Counted from the stretch's first letter, positions 1 through 9,148 are shown. The stretch: 64,000 nt of DNA from Pontibacter sp. Tf4 (GCF_014212495.1 NZ_JACKZC010000003.1:310001-374000), one strand, 5' to 3'. Numbers and translations: made by a program. The notes: generated by a model not told the origin, from the sequence alone.

Positions 1-2
1 CT

Positions 3-1706
3 TCCGGCCTCCTCGACGAAACAAAAGATTATCACCGGAAAGCCTTGCAGGGCGAGACTACCGTGTACGAAACCAACAATGGCGGTGGCTGGTACGAAGT
101 GGCCTACCGTCCGGTATTTGGCCCTGAGAACCGCGTGCTGGCGGTTGCCCTGAGCATAGAAGATATAACCGAGCAGAAACTGATACTGGAAACAATAAAG
201 CACAGCGAGGAACAGCTGGCCAGAGCCCAGGAACTTAACCACATGGGTAGCTGGGAATACGAACTGGCAAGCGGCAGGATCACCTGGTCTGACAACCTGT
301 ACAAGCTGCTGGAGGTAGATAAGGAAACCACCACACTTACGCCTACCTTTATCCGACGATTTATACACCCTGCGGATGCTGAACTGGAGGCAAAAACCTA
401 CAGGGAAAGTATCCAGACAGGAAAACCTGTTATATTAGAGCACCGCGTTATAACAGCTACCGGCAAAGAACGGGTATTTTTACAGAATGGCGAGATCATC
501 AAAGATGCCGACGGAAGGCCTGTCTCCATATCCGGCGCAATGCAGGATATTACCGAACAAAAACGGGCAGAACAGGAAATAACAGAAGCCCGTAACCTGC
601 TGCAATCGGTGCTGGCCAACATCCCGGAGATCATTTTCTCTACCGATGCCAAATTTAATGTTACCTACATCAGCCCGCAGTGCATGGAAATTTTGGGCTA
701 CCCTGCCGAAGAGCTGACAGGCAACGCCGACCTCTGGTACAAAAACATTCACCCTGATGACCTGCCGAAACTGAAGCAAGTGATACAGCGCTTAATGGCA
801 GAGGAGCGGGTGCAGTATGAGATCAGGATAATCCGGCGGGACGGGCAGGTAAGATGGCTGCTGCTGCGCTTATCTTCTACCTTAGATGCCAATGGCAGGC
901 TTATACGCCTGGACGGCTCGGCTGCCGACATGACCCAGGCAAAAATGGCAGAAGCCAAGCGCGAAGACCTGAACCGCCAGCTGGTAAACCAGAACCGTAA
1001 CCTGCAGCAGTTTGCCTACATTGTATCGCATAATCTGCGGGCGCCTATTGCCAACATCCTGGGCCTCACCTCTATTTACAACAAAACCGATCCGGGTGCT
1101 CCTATAAACGAGCGCGTAATTGATAACCTGTTTAAATCGGCCCGGCTGCTGGATAACACCATCCGTGACCTGAACGAGCTGCTGACCGTGCGAAGCGAAT
1201 ACCTGGAGGGTATGCTGGAGGAAATCTATTTTGATGCCAAGCTGCAACACATAACCGACAGCCTGGCCGACGAAATTGAGCAAAGCGGCGCCATCATCAC
1301 CAGCGATTTCAGCGAAGCGCCATCGGTGGTTACTATCCGGAGCTACCTGCAAAGCATCCTGCATAACCTGATATCCAATGCCATAAAATACCGCGACCCG
1401 AAGCGAATTTTAACAATAAAGCTAAAATCTTTTGTAGTTGATAACTATATTTGTCTGCAAATCAGCGATAATGGCCTGGGAATTGATATGGCAAAAGAGA
1501 AAGACAAGATCTTTGGCCTCTACAAACGATTCCATCCGGGTATTGCAGGCAAAGGCCTGGGGCTGCATTTGGTTAAGACACAGGCAGAGCTGCTTGGCGG
1601 TAAAGTTGAGGTGGATAGCAGTGTGGGAGTAGGCACAACCTTTAGTGTTTACTTTTTAAAGAGTAGTGTAGTACATGAGCATATTAAAAAAAGTAATGTT
1701 GATTGA
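3..1706 (+). CDS. PAS-domain sensor histidine kinase, 5' end outside the window
   Basis: Two-component sensor kinase. The frame is open to the left edge, so the true start lies upstream. The visible part begins inside one PAS/PAC unit, then carries two complete PAS folds (roughly residues 65-190 and 200-315 of the visible protein). A HisKA-type box follows with the phospho-accepting His in IVSHNLRAP near residue 343. The ATPase domain has the N box HNLISNAIKY and G boxes DNGLGI and GKGLGLHLVK. No membrane segment is visible, so it is probably cytosolic or has its anchor upstream. Its last 32 bases overlap the receiver gene that follows, which suggests a translationally coupled kinase/regulator pair. 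Confidence 0.93.
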   Translation, partial: SGLLDETKDYHRKALQGETTVYETNNGGGWYEVAYRPVFGPENRVLAVALSIEDITEQKLILETIKHSEEQLARAQELNHMGSWEYELASGRITWSDNLYKLLEVDKETTTLTPTFIRRFIHPADAELEAKTYRESIQTGKPVILEHRVITATGKERVFLQNGEIIKDADGRPVSISGAMQDITEQKRAEQEITEARNLLQSVLANIPEIIFSTDAKFNVTYISPQCMEILGYPAEELTGNADLWYKNIHPDDLPKLKQVIQRLMAEERVQYEIRIIRRDGQVRWLLLRLSSTLDANGRLIRLDGSAADMTQAKMAEAKREDLNRQLVNQNRNLQQFAYIVSHNLRAPIANILGLTSIYNKTDPGAPINERVIDNLFKSARLLDNTIRDLNELLTVRSEYLEGMLEEIYFDAKLQHITDSLADEIEQSGAIITSDFSEAPSVVTIRSYLQSILHNLISNAIKYRDPKRILTIKLKSFVVDNYICLQISDNGLGIDMAKEKDKIFGLYKRFHPGIAGKGLGLHLVKTQAELLGGKVEVDSSVGVGTTFSVYFLKSSVVHEHIKKSNVD

Positions 1707-2091
1707 TGATGACCAGGTAAACAATTTTGTTTGCGAGAGCATCATTAAAACAGAGCAGTTTGCAGATGAAGTGATCAGTTACGAGTTAGCTGAAGAGGCG
1801 CTGGATCACTTAAAAAAGACGGCAGCAGAGCACCCTGAAGATTTTCCTTCCCTTATTTTTCTGGATATAAATATGCCGGGCATGGACGGCTGGAGCTTTA
1901 TAGACGAGTATCGTAAGCTACCGGAAGAAGTAACCAACCAGTGCTGCCTGTTCATGCTATCCTCGGCTGTGGACCGCAAGGACATTATCAGCGCCAAAAG
2001 CATAAAAGAGGTAAAAGACTTTTTCTCAAAACCGCTTTCGCCGGAAATACTGAGCTTTATACAGGAAGAATTTGCCTGTAATTTACGGTAA
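1675..2091 (+). CDS. Single-domain response regulator (CheY-like receiver)
   Basis: A 138-residue stand-alone receiver domain. The acidic pocket is DDD at residues 11-13, the phospho-acceptor is Asp64 in FLDINMPGMDGW, and the conserved Lys lies in FSKPLS near the end. There is no DNA-binding or enzymatic output, so it probably acts by protein interaction or phosphorelay. The start lies 32 bases inside the preceding kinase gene. A second ATG in frame at 1696 would give a shorter form beginning just before the acidic pocket. It is probably the partner of the upstream PAS kinase. Confidence 0.92.
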   Translation: MSILKKVMLIDDDQVNNFVCESIIKTEQFADEVISYELAEEALDHLKKTAAEHPEDFPSLIFLDINMPGMDGWSFIDEYRKLPEEVTNQCCLFMLSSAVDRKDIISAKSIKEVKDFFSKPLSPEILSFIQEEFACNLR

Positions 2092-2128
2092 CAAGCGTTG
2101 CTGTAACTATAGTAACTATAGTTTATAG

Positions 2129-2728
2129 TCAGGTGAGCTGATCTAAAGGCTTGCGGGAAACGGTGCTGCTCTTTTTGTATGCCGATGGGGTAAGGCCGGT
2201 TACCTGCTTAAACTGGCTGGATAAATGGGCCACACTACTATAGCCAAGCTTGTCGGCAATCTGGCTCAGGCTAAGTTCGTTATAGTCCAGCAGTTCTTTG
2301 GCCATTTCCACTTTCTGCAGCACCATAAACCGGGCAATGGTAATGCCTTCAGAAGCCGAAAAATGCGCGCTGAGCGTGTTATAGTCCTTACCTAACAGAT
2401 CTGAAAGGTAATCAGACAGGTTTACGTGCAACTCCTCTACTCTGCCCGAGCGCAGCAGTTCAATCACCGCGATCTTAACTTTTTCGGTAAGTTCTGTCTT
2501 CACATCCTGTATCAGGTAAAAGCCTTCGGCAGAGAGCGCTGCTTTTAACTGGCTGAGTTGTTCGGGAGTGGGTTCCTGCGCCAGGCTGGCCTCTCCCAGT
2601 TTTACTTCCCCCACCGGCAGGTCCAGTTTCTGCAGTTCTTCGGTTACCACTTTTATGCAGCGCGGGCACACCATGTTGCGGATGTGCAGGGTATAAGCCG
2701 GGGTGGTATAAGGGTGCTGGGCTGCCAT
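2129..2728 (-). CDS. AraC-family regulator with N-terminal metal-binding-like (HMA-type) domain
   Basis: 199 residues. The N-terminal 75 residues look like a heavy-metal-associated fold, with MVCPRC (Cys21 and Cys24) after a short beta strand. The C-terminal part is an AraC/XylS two-helix-turn-helix domain, with LSLSQIADKLGYSSVAHLSSQF as its first recognition unit and the typical GLTPSAYKK end. The arrangement suggests a transcription factor that senses a metal or thiol through the CxxC, which is inference. It is transcribed alone, convergent with the receiver gene at 1675-2091. A hairpin terminator lies upstream, closing the next minus-strand gene. Confidence 0.87.
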   Translation of the reverse strand: MAAQHPYTTPAYTLHIRNMVCPRCIKVVTEELQKLDLPVGEVKLGEASLAQEPTPEQLSQLKAALSAEGFYLIQDVKTELTEKVKIAVIELLRSGRVEELHVNLSDYLSDLLGKDYNTLSAHFSASEGITIARFMVLQKVEMAKELLDYNELSLSQIADKLGYSSVAHLSSQFKQVTGLTPSAYKKSSTVSRKPLDQLT

Positions 2729-2812
2729 AGAGGTTTTGTAACTATAAGATTAACGCTGAGTGAGAAGCAAACTTAGCAAAATTTACATTCAGACACCTGG
2801 TTATCTTATTAA

Positions 2813-2852
2813 CACAAAAGCGGGAGAATTGTTAAACTCTCCCGCTTTTGTG
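2813..2852 (-). terminator. Rho-independent terminator, 15-bp perfect stem
   Basis: Arms 2813-2827 and 2838-2852 pair perfectly around a 10-base loop. It lies 14 bases past the stop of the minus-strand gene at 2867-3241 and would end its transcript. Confidence 0.8.
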
Positions 2853-2866
2853 GCTTGCTATCATTA

Positions 2867-3241
2867 TCATGTTCTGGAATGGTCGGTATCATCGTCGGGG
2901 TTTGTGCGTTTCTGGCCCAGCGGCTGCTCCTGGCTCCGGATACCGTTCAGGTTATCGTCCATGGCGGTGTCGCTGCCTTCGTATTCAAAACCAGGTCCCT
3001 GCGCCATGTAATCAGTGCTTTTAGGGTCGTTGGCGCCATAGCCGGTCACCTCGTTGCCTCTGATGTGCATGTTCTCCAGTTTGCCTTTCTGCCCCGAGCG
3101 TTCGGTTGTACCGCCCGGCCCCATGTTGCGCTTGGCAGTTGGGTCGGGGTGGTTGTTCATGGTCATGCGTTTGTTATAATCGCTGTTCACGTTCTTGTCC
3201 CGGTCGGGGGTATTTTGTATGTTTTCTTCTTCAATTGCCAT
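2867..3241 (-). CDS. Hydrophilic, probably disordered hypothetical protein
   Basis: 124 residues, rich in Asn, Asp, Gly, Lys and Met, with no hydrophobic core, signal peptide or membrane helix. It reads as an intrinsically disordered protein such as those linked to desiccation or general stress, but I recognise no family. Support comes from an ATG start, a strong terminator just past the stop, and protein-like composition. The opposite strand carries an open frame of similar length, but that one has no terminator and less plausible composition. Confidence 0.6.
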   Translation of the reverse strand: MAIEEENIQNTPDRDKNVNSDYNKRMTMNNHPDPTAKRNMGPGGTTERSGQKGKLENMHIRGNEVTGYGANDPKSTDYMAQGPGFEYEGSDTAMDDNLNGIRSQEQPLGQKRTNPDDDTDHSRT

Positions 3242-3386
3242 AGTTCTAAATCAATAGGTACAGCTTTGTATACGCGCGGCTGGGTTGGTTGTTCGTAAGC
3301 CATCGTTTTACTTAACATAAGTTACAAACTATAGAACTATAACTATAGCCTTTTCGGTACACTGCACCTGTGCCGGATAAATCAAT

Positions 3387-3394
3387 TATATTTG
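3387..3394 (+). promoter_or_regulatory. Candidate -7 box TATATTTG
   Basis: Exact match to the Bacteroidota -7 consensus TAnnTTTG, 67 bases ahead of the small membrane protein gene at 3462. No clear TTG -33 element is visible at the right spacing. Confidence 0.4.
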
Positions 3395-3461
3395 CGGATA
3401 AACTGCGCGGCGGGCACCTAAGCTATAGTTGTTGCGTTAGAGAGTACAAACCAGGCATTAT

Positions 3462-3689
3462 ATGAAGTTTTCGAAGATTTACGACCCGCGCCAGATGAAT
3501 TCTTACCAGTTTGTGGCAGCTACTGGCCTTGTCATGACGCTGGTAGCACACCTGATACTGGCTATAGTTGGCAAAACCGTAGACAACTTTGTGGCCTTGT
3601 ACATTTGCTGGGCCGTATTTTTTACGCTGGGCACCATCGCCAATTTCAACAGCTCCCCCGACGACCACGACCATCACCACCACCATTAA
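3462..3689 (+). CDS. Small two-helix membrane protein with His-rich tail
   Basis: 75 residues with two predicted membrane helices (about residues 18-38 and 42-62), a short charged N-terminus, and a C-terminus that ends in alternating Asp/His followed by five His. The His-rich tail could bind metal, which is inference. I recognise no named family. A -7-like box lies upstream and a hairpin terminator directly follows the stop, so it appears to be its own transcription unit. Confidence 0.7.
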   Translation: MKFSKIYDPRQMNSYQFVAATGLVMTLVAHLILAIVGKTVDNFVALYICWAVFFTLGTIANFNSSPDDHDHHHHH

Positions 3690-3694
3690 TATAA

Positions 3695-3721
3695 AAAGCC
3701 GGTCACGTGTGTGCCGGCTTT
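3695..3721. terminator. Bidirectional terminator between convergent genes
   Basis: Arms AAAGCCGG (3695-3702) and CCGGCTTT (3714-3721), extendable inward by CAC/GTG with one bulge. It sits between the stop of the plus-strand gene at 3689 and the stop of the minus-strand gene at 3752. Confidence 0.7.
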
Positions 3722-3751
3722 CTTCTTTCACAAACTAAGCTATACTTTTCT

Positions 3752-4924
3752 TTATTTAACCAGCAGTCTTTTGGTAAGGGTTCTTCCGTTCTGCTCAACC
3801 TGCAGGTAGAAAATCCCGGTGCCCATTCCTGTCAGGTCCAGCTGTTTAGCATACTGGCGTGCGTTTTTGTCCAGTTTTTCCTGGTATACCTGTTTGCCGG
3901 CGCTGTTCAGTACTTTTATAGTTGCCTGCCCCTTCTCCAGTAATGTAAAACTAACGTTAAACTGTCCGCTGCTCGGGTTTGGGTAATAGCTCAGGTCTTC
4001 AATCTTCAGTTCTTTCTTTTCAGACTTCTCTACTTTTACGCCTGCCTCTTTCAGGGTTTTCTTGTCGTCTTCGGTGATGCGTTCTATTCTGGTCCGGTCC
4101 ATCAGGATCACTGTCGATTTTTCACCTGATCTGCCGAAGTGGTAAGCGTCGATCTCTTTTTTGTTTCCTTTCCCGTCTATTTCGTAAACCGTGGTTTTGC
4201 CGGTCTCGTCTGTTTCGATCCTGATCTTATCTGACGTGCTGTAGCGGGCTTTTATATCACCAGGATAGACTATAGCATGTTTTCCCTGCATTCTAACTCC
4301 TTCCGGCCCCGTAATCCGGACGATGGTATGCGTAGAATCCGAGCCATCTCCCGGGCCCATAATACTGAAGGCACGGCCAGGCTTTCCTTTCACAATAAGC
4401 TCCTGTATGTGTTTGTTTTGAAGGCTGTCTCCGTGTAGAGTCATTACTTTTGCACCATTCAGGGCTTTAACTATAAACGAATCGCCTTTTATGGTCTCCA
4501 GCCTTTCAAACAGCAATGCACGTTCATCGTCGCTCATAGCCTTGCCACGTAGCACGCGCACTTCTTTTATTTTGCCCATCAGTGCTGTATCACCTGCAAT
4601 TCTGTAGCTTATAGTTTCAAGCTCGCGCAGCTTCTTATTAGCGTAAAGCGAATCCACCTTCCCTTTCATTCCGTCCAGCTTTTTCCAGTCAACTGCATCC
4701 AGCTTCCTGAGGGCTTTCATGTGTTTCTCATGGTCTGCAGCGCTGATAACCGTATCCGAACTATAGATCAGGTCGCCGTTTTCGTACTTCAGGACTTTCA
4801 CCCGCATCTTTTCGGGCTTCTGCTCCTTTTTTGTATCCTGAGCTAAAAGTGAATAGACTGGCAGCAATGCTAACAGTAAGCTGATGGCCAGTTTAAAGAA
4901 ATGCTGTAAGATAGATAGGTTCAT
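3752..4924 (-). CDS. Secreted protein with type IX secretion (T9SS type A) sorting domain
   Basis: 390 residues from the chosen ATG. A signal peptide covers about residues 1-28 and ends LLAQ. A charged central region of unknown fold follows. The last ~75 residues are a Por-type C-terminal sorting domain, beginning LSYYPNPSSGQFNVSF and ending in a Thr-Lys-Arg-Leu strand. T9SS cargo proteins are carried across the outer membrane and released or anchored. A longer frame starts at 5038, but the 4924 start is preferred because it begins directly with the signal peptide and a perfect TACATTTG -7 box lies just upstream of it. The passenger function is unknown. Confidence 0.85.
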   Translation of the reverse strand: MNLSILQHFFKLAISLLLALLPVYSLLAQDTKKEQKPEKMRVKVLKYENGDLIYSSDTVISAADHEKHMKALRKLDAVDWKKLDGMKGKVDSLYANKKLRELETISYRIAGDTALMGKIKEVRVLRGKAMSDDERALLFERLETIKGDSFIVKALNGAKVMTLHGDSLQNKHIQELIVKGKPGRAFSIMGPGDGSDSTHTIVRITGPEGVRMQGKHAIVYPGDIKARYSTSDKIRIETDETGKTTVYEIDGKGNKKEIDAYHFGRSGEKSTVILMDRTRIERITEDDKKTLKEAGVKVEKSEKKELKIEDLSYYPNPSSGQFNVSFTLLEKGQATIKVLNSAGKQVYQEKLDKNARQYAKQLDLTGMGTGIFYLQVEQNGRTLTKRLLVK

Positions 4925-4946
4925 AGTTTTAGCGTTAAGGTTTATA

Positions 4947-4954
4947 CAAATGTA
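4947..4954 (-). promoter_or_regulatory. -7 promoter box TACATTTG of the T9SS cargo gene
   Basis: On the minus strand this is a perfect TAnnTTTG box about 23 bases ahead of the ATG at 4924. It would place the transcript start inside the longer frame, which supports the shorter start. No obvious TTG lies 19-20 bases upstream. Confidence 0.5.
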
Positions 4955-5193
4955 CGGGCCTTTTAAACCGGCTTTAGTTAAGGCTTCGTTAAAGAATGTT
5001 AAGGAAAAGTTAAAGTTTGCTTCCCGGGCACCAAACATCCTGCACCTATTGTATTATGGGTGTATCTATAGATAAAATTGTAACTTATAAACAGTCCTCG
5101 GTTTTAAGCTGGTAACTATAGCTTACCTTAGACGATGTGTTAAATAAAAGTTAAAATCGGGCGGTGTTGAACTATAAGGAGTAAATTTGATAC

Positions 5194-7362
5194 GTGAACA
5201 AGTACACAATTATAGGGGTAATTGCGCTGATGAGCGTTTCGCTGCTTGGGGTGGTAGGCCTGCAACTATACTGGATCAACGATGCCATAGAAGTAAAGCA
5301 GGCCCAGTTTGAGCAGGCCGTAAACAGCGCCCTGACCAGCACAGTTGATAAACTTGAGACCCAGGAAGCCTTAGCGGTAGTTACCAGCAAAATGAGCACC
5401 CTGCAGCATCTCCCCGCTCCCGATACCCTTACAGACCAGCCTCCTCACCCTGAACCATTAAACCATACACCTAAACAAACGCCGCCTAAAGCACCAGAAC
5501 CGCAGAAAGCCCCTAAACTCAAATCTAAAAACAAACCTACTCTTGCCGACAACAGCGAGCGGACTGAGATCAGGGAAATGGCACCTGGTTCTATAGTTTA
5601 CCATCCTGAACGCGCCCGCGTACGCTTGCTCACTGGAGACAGCATTCCGGTAACCGGGTTCCGGGTTCCGGGCAAAAAACCGGTAAAGTATGTTGAGCTG
5701 AATGGCAAAGTAAAGCCTGCTAATGATATGAAAGTGCAGGTTTATAGTTATGTAACAGATGAAGTACGGCCGCCGCATATCTTACAGCACATTAATGTAC
5801 AGACCGACTCGTTGCTTAAACTGGCAAAAACCTACAAACGAGCTTTTGAATTTTCGGTGGATACTTTGCAGATGGTGGCTACAATGCTGGATAGCCTGCA
5901 CCACCTCACTCATTTTGCTACCACCATTAATCCGGCAGACCTGGAGAGAGTTCTGGTACGTAACGACAGCGTTTACATTACACGAAAGGGACAAAAAAGA
6001 CCGGTTCATGTTAATCAGCAGCGCAGAGCCAACATTTCTGCTGCTCCGTCCCTAATCCGGCAACCCGAAGCATTCAGAATGTACGGGCAGGATATTCAGG
6101 CTATAGTTGAGGAGCGCAAACACTTGAGAGCAGCTGCGGCGGCAAAAAAAGAGGCACAAACTATAGCAGCTATACAAGCCAGCAAAGATGCGAACAAAGC
6201 TGCCAACGCAACTATAACACAACCCTCCAAAACTACTATTGAGAAGCTGGAGCATAAAAAAGAGAAGCTTAACAATGTAGTGCAGAAAATGGTGGTAGAG
6301 TATGTGGCCAAAGACGAGCCCCTACAAAAGCGCCTGAACCTGGAAAATCTCCCTGTTTTGCTGAAAGATGAGCTGAAACAGCAGGGCATTGACCTGCCTT
6401 TTGGCTACCATGTGGTAAGCGGGCAAAACGATACGCTGCTCGTGAAACATGCCCCGAAAGAAGGCAATCTACACTACTATGCAGCCGCACTTTTCCCAAA
6501 CGACCTGATCGAGAAAAAAGACTATCTGGCCGTTTATTTCCCTGACAGCAGCACCTATGCTATCCAGTCGTTGTGGGGCATGATGGCTTTATCCGGATTC
6601 TTTACACTGATCATCATAGCAACGTTCGGTACCACCATCCACATTATCTATAAGCAGAAAAAACTATCGGAGATGAAGAACGACTTCATCAACAACATGA
6701 CGCATGAGTTTAAAACACCTATCGCTACCATCTCGCTGGCTACCGACTCTATTGCCAACCCCAAAATTTACGAGAACCCAGACAAAATAAAGTACTATAC
6801 CAACATTATCCGGCAGGAAAACAAGCGCATGAACACGCAGGTAGAGAACGTGCTGCAAATTGCCCTGCTCGAAAAAAACGAATTTAAGATGCGCCTGGCC
6901 CCGGTAGATGTGCACCTCCTTATAGTTAAAGCCATCGAAAGCATACGCCTGCAGGTAGAACAGCGCCTTGGTAACATTAATGTGCAGCTGGATGCACTTG
7001 CCCATGAGCTGAAATCGGATGAGATACACTTATACAATGTGATCTGCAACCTGCTGGATAATGCCAACAAGTACTCGCCAGCTGCACCCGAAATAAGCCT
7101 GAGCACCCGGAACATAGATGGCGGCATTCTGATAGCCGTAGATGACAAAGGCATGGGCATGAGCAAAGATACCCAGCAACGTGTGTTCGAGAAGTTTTAC
7201 CGTGTGCCTACCGGTAACCTGCACAACGTAAAAGGTTTCGGACTCGGCCTCAGTTACGTGAAAGCTATAGTTCAGGCACATCATGGCAACATCCGACTGT
7301 GGAGCGAACCCGGCAAAGGCAGCCGCTTCGAGATATTTTTACCGTTCAGGCACGAAAGTTAG
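5194..7362 (+). CDS. Membrane sensor histidine kinase (HisKA/HATPase)
   Basis: 722 residues. Membrane helix 1 is at about residues 5-27. A large periplasmic region of about 430 residues follows, with Pro-rich (70-115) and Ala/Lys-rich coiled (300-370) stretches. Helix 2 is at about 460-486. The HisKA box has His504 in NNMTHEFKTPI, and the ATPase has NLLDNANKYS, DDKGMGM and GFGLGLSYVK boxes. The start is GTG with AAGGAG about 12 bases upstream, one of the few clear ribosome binding sites here. The OmpR-type regulator at 7494 is the evident partner. The periplasmic part matches no sensor fold I recognise. Confidence 0.93.
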   Translation: MNKYTIIGVIALMSVSLLGVVGLQLYWINDAIEVKQAQFEQAVNSALTSTVDKLETQEALAVVTSKMSTLQHLPAPDTLTDQPPHPEPLNHTPKQTPPKAPEPQKAPKLKSKNKPTLADNSERTEIREMAPGSIVYHPERARVRLLTGDSIPVTGFRVPGKKPVKYVELNGKVKPANDMKVQVYSYVTDEVRPPHILQHINVQTDSLLKLAKTYKRAFEFSVDTLQMVATMLDSLHHLTHFATTINPADLERVLVRNDSVYITRKGQKRPVHVNQQRRANISAAPSLIRQPEAFRMYGQDIQAIVEERKHLRAAAAAKKEAQTIAAIQASKDANKAANATITQPSKTTIEKLEHKKEKLNNVVQKMVVEYVAKDEPLQKRLNLENLPVLLKDELKQQGIDLPFGYHVVSGQNDTLLVKHAPKEGNLHYYAAALFPNDLIEKKDYLAVYFPDSSTYAIQSLWGMMALSGFFTLIIIATFGTTIHIIYKQKKLSEMKNDFINNMTHEFKTPIATISLATDSIANPKIYENPDKIKYYTNIIRQENKRMNTQVENVLQIALLEKNEFKMRLAPVDVHLLIVKAIESIRLQVEQRLGNINVQLDALAHELKSDEIHLYNVICNLLDNANKYSPAAPEISLSTRNIDGGILIAVDDKGMGMSKDTQQRVFEKFYRVPTGNLHNVKGFGLGLSYVKAIVQAHHGNIRLWSEPGKGSRFEIFLPFRHES

Positions 7363-7493
7363 AAAGTTGGGAAGTTAGAAAGTTAGAAACGTAGAGCCGC
7401 AATACTTTGCGGCTGATACTATAGCAGAAACAACAATTTAACCATCCAACCATTTAACCATTTAACAATTAGCAACCAGCAAATAAAGTAGCT
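7363..7493. repeat. Short AGTTAGAAAGTT-type simple repeats between kinase and regulator
   Basis: The gap between the kinase and its regulator starts with repeats of GTTAGAAAGTT/GGGAAGTTAG and ends with repeats of CCATTTAACCATTTAACA. Similar tracts recur near 52340-52375, 52560-52595, 55935-55985 and 56281-56325, so these are dispersed intergenic modules. Confidence 0.6.
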
Positions 7494-8192
7494 ATGAAGA
7501 TATTACTGGCCGAAGATGATCCGAATTTTGGTATCGTGCTCCGCGATTACCTGGAGCTGCACGACTATGAAGTTACGCTCTGCGTGAATGGTTGCCTGGC
7601 TATTTCGGCATTCAGGAAAGGGACCTTTGATATCTGCATACTGGATGTGATGATGCCGGAAAAAGATGGTTTTACACTGGCACGCGAAATAAAGAAACTG
7701 AACCCGGATATTCCCCTCATTTTCCTGACGGCCAAGGCCATGAAAGAAGACATGCTGGAAGGTTTTAAAATTGGTGCCGACGATTATATTACCAAGCCTT
7801 TTGATTCGGAAGTGCTGCTCTATAAAATAAAAGCAATACTGAACCGCCACCACCCGGCAACCATAGAAAAACCTGAGCCAGATGAATATGCCATCGGCAA
7901 ATACCGGTTTTTGCACAAGTTGCGCCAGCTCATGCTGCATGGGAACATCCAGAAATTATCGCCTAAAGAAGCTGAGCTGCTGCACCTGCTTTGCAAGCAT
8001 CTTAATGATGTAATGCCGCGCGAACTGGCCCTGCAAAACATCTGGCACGAGGACAGCTACTTTACCGCCCGCAGCATGGATGTGTACATAGCCAAGCTCC
8101 GCAAATACCTGAAAGACGACCCGACAGTAGAGATCGTAAACCTGCATGGCCAGGGCTACAGGCTTTGTGTGCAGCAAGGGGTGATGCTATAA
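7494..8192 (+). CDS. OmpR/PhoB-type response regulator
   Basis: 232 residues. The receiver domain occupies residues 1-120 with acidic residues EDD at 7-9, phospho-acceptor Asp51 in CILDVMMPEKDGF, and the conserved Lys in YITKPFD. A winged-helix DNA-binding domain (about 130-230) has the typical LSPKEAELLHLLC and SMDVYIAKLRKYL elements and ends in a beta hairpin near VNLHGQGYRL. It should act as the transcriptional output of the histidine kinase at 5194-7362. The start ATG has no strong ribosome binding site. Confidence 0.95.
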   Translation: MKILLAEDDPNFGIVLRDYLELHDYEVTLCVNGCLAISAFRKGTFDICILDVMMPEKDGFTLAREIKKLNPDIPLIFLTAKAMKEDMLEGFKIGADDYITKPFDSEVLLYKIKAILNRHHPATIEKPEPDEYAIGKYRFLHKLRQLMLHGNIQKLSPKEAELLHLLCKHLNDVMPRELALQNIWHEDSYFTARSMDVYIAKLRKYLKDDPTVEIVNLHGQGYRLCVQQGVML

Positions 8193-8324
8193 GTTTTGGT
8201 ATCCGTAACATTACCTGCAGGAACTATAGCACGCACCATTCACCCTGCTTAAAGTTGCAACATTAAAATATTATTCCATTCTGAATGCTATACAAATGCA
8301 ATATATAGTTAATACTGTTATATT

Positions 8325-8332
8325 TACGTTTG
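8325..8332 (+). promoter_or_regulatory. Candidate -7 box TACGTTTG
   Basis: A perfect TAnnTTTG match 93 bases ahead of the lipoprotein gene at 8426. No good -33 TTG is visible at standard spacing. Confidence 0.4.
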
Positions 8333-8425
8333 CTATAAACTTTGATGCCTCTGCAAAAGCCGGGTTGTTATAGTCTATAGTTTAACCTGAGCTATCCGGA
8401 ATTTTATAACAATCAATTTTTAGCC

Positions 8426-9061
8426 ATGAAAAAACTTATACTCTTTGCCCTCATTTGCTTTACGCTGGGCAGCTGCGGGCCACAGATCTACCAGGCTCCA
8501 TCATTCAGCCAGGTGAAGGATACGCACAAAGTTGTTGCGGTCCTGCCTTTCGAAGTTACCATCGAATCCAGAAGATTACCGAAAGGTGTTACCGCCGACA
8601 TGGTGCAGGACCAGCAGCGCGACTACGGTTACGGCATACAGAGCGATGTGTACGGTTACTTTCTGAAGGAAATGAGCAAAAACAAGTACACTGTTAATTT
8701 CCAGGATGTAAGCAAAACCAATGCCCTTCTGAACGATGCAGGCCTTAGCTATGATGACCTGCGCCTGAAATCAAAAGACGAGATCTGCCAGCTGTTAGGC
8801 GTGGATGCAGTAGTATCGGGCAAAACAATTATGTCTAAGCCGATGTCGGATGGCGCTGCCATTGCCGTTGGTTTATTGGTAGGTGCCTGGGGCAATACAA
8901 ACTCAGTAAACACGACCATTACCGTACACGAAGGCAAAGCCGGCGACCTGATGTGGAAATACGATTATCAGGCATCAGGTAGCGTGGGCAGCAGCCGCCA
9001 GTCACTCACCAATGCCCTGATGAAAAATTCATCTAAGAAATTCCCTTACAAAAGATCATAG
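8426..9061 (+). CDS. Lipoprotein, GNA1162/DUF799-like
   Basis: 211 residues. The N-terminus is a lipoprotein signal with lipobox LGSC (Cys at residue 17). The body has a VVAVLPFEV strand near residue 37 and LLGVDAVVSGK near 125, features seen in the family of small outer-membrane lipoproteins with an anticodon-binding-like fold (GNA1162/DUF799 type). A glycine-rich hydrophobic stretch follows near residue 145. It is a single gene with a candidate -7 box upstream and a strong terminator downstream. The family assignment is tentative and the role unknown. Confidence 0.75.
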   Translation: MKKLILFALICFTLGSCGPQIYQAPSFSQVKDTHKVVAVLPFEVTIESRRLPKGVTADMVQDQQRDYGYGIQSDVYGYFLKEMSKNKYTVNFQDVSKTNALLNDAGLSYDDLRLKSKDEICQLLGVDAVVSGKTIMSKPMSDGAAIAVGLLVGAWGNTNSVNTTITVHEGKAGDLMWKYDYQASGSVGSSRQSLTNALMKNSSKKFPYKRS

Positions 9062-9102
9062 TAACCATAACGGGTAGCCACTGAACCCATTCAGTAAACT
9101 AT

Positions 9103-9136
9103 AAAGGGCCGCAGACGTTGGTGTCTGCGGCCCTTT
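9103..9136 (+). terminator. Rho-independent terminator, 14-bp perfect stem
   Basis: Arms 9103-9116 and 9123-9136 pair perfectly (AAAGGGCCGCAGAC and its complement) around a 6-base loop, 42 bases past the stop of the lipoprotein gene. Confidence 0.85.
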
Positions 9137-9148
9137 GTGCTTAAAACG

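Noticed and set aside
3752..5038. Longer start at 5038 for the T9SS cargo protein
   Set aside because: It would put 38 residues before the signal peptide and place the start upstream of a perfect -7 box.
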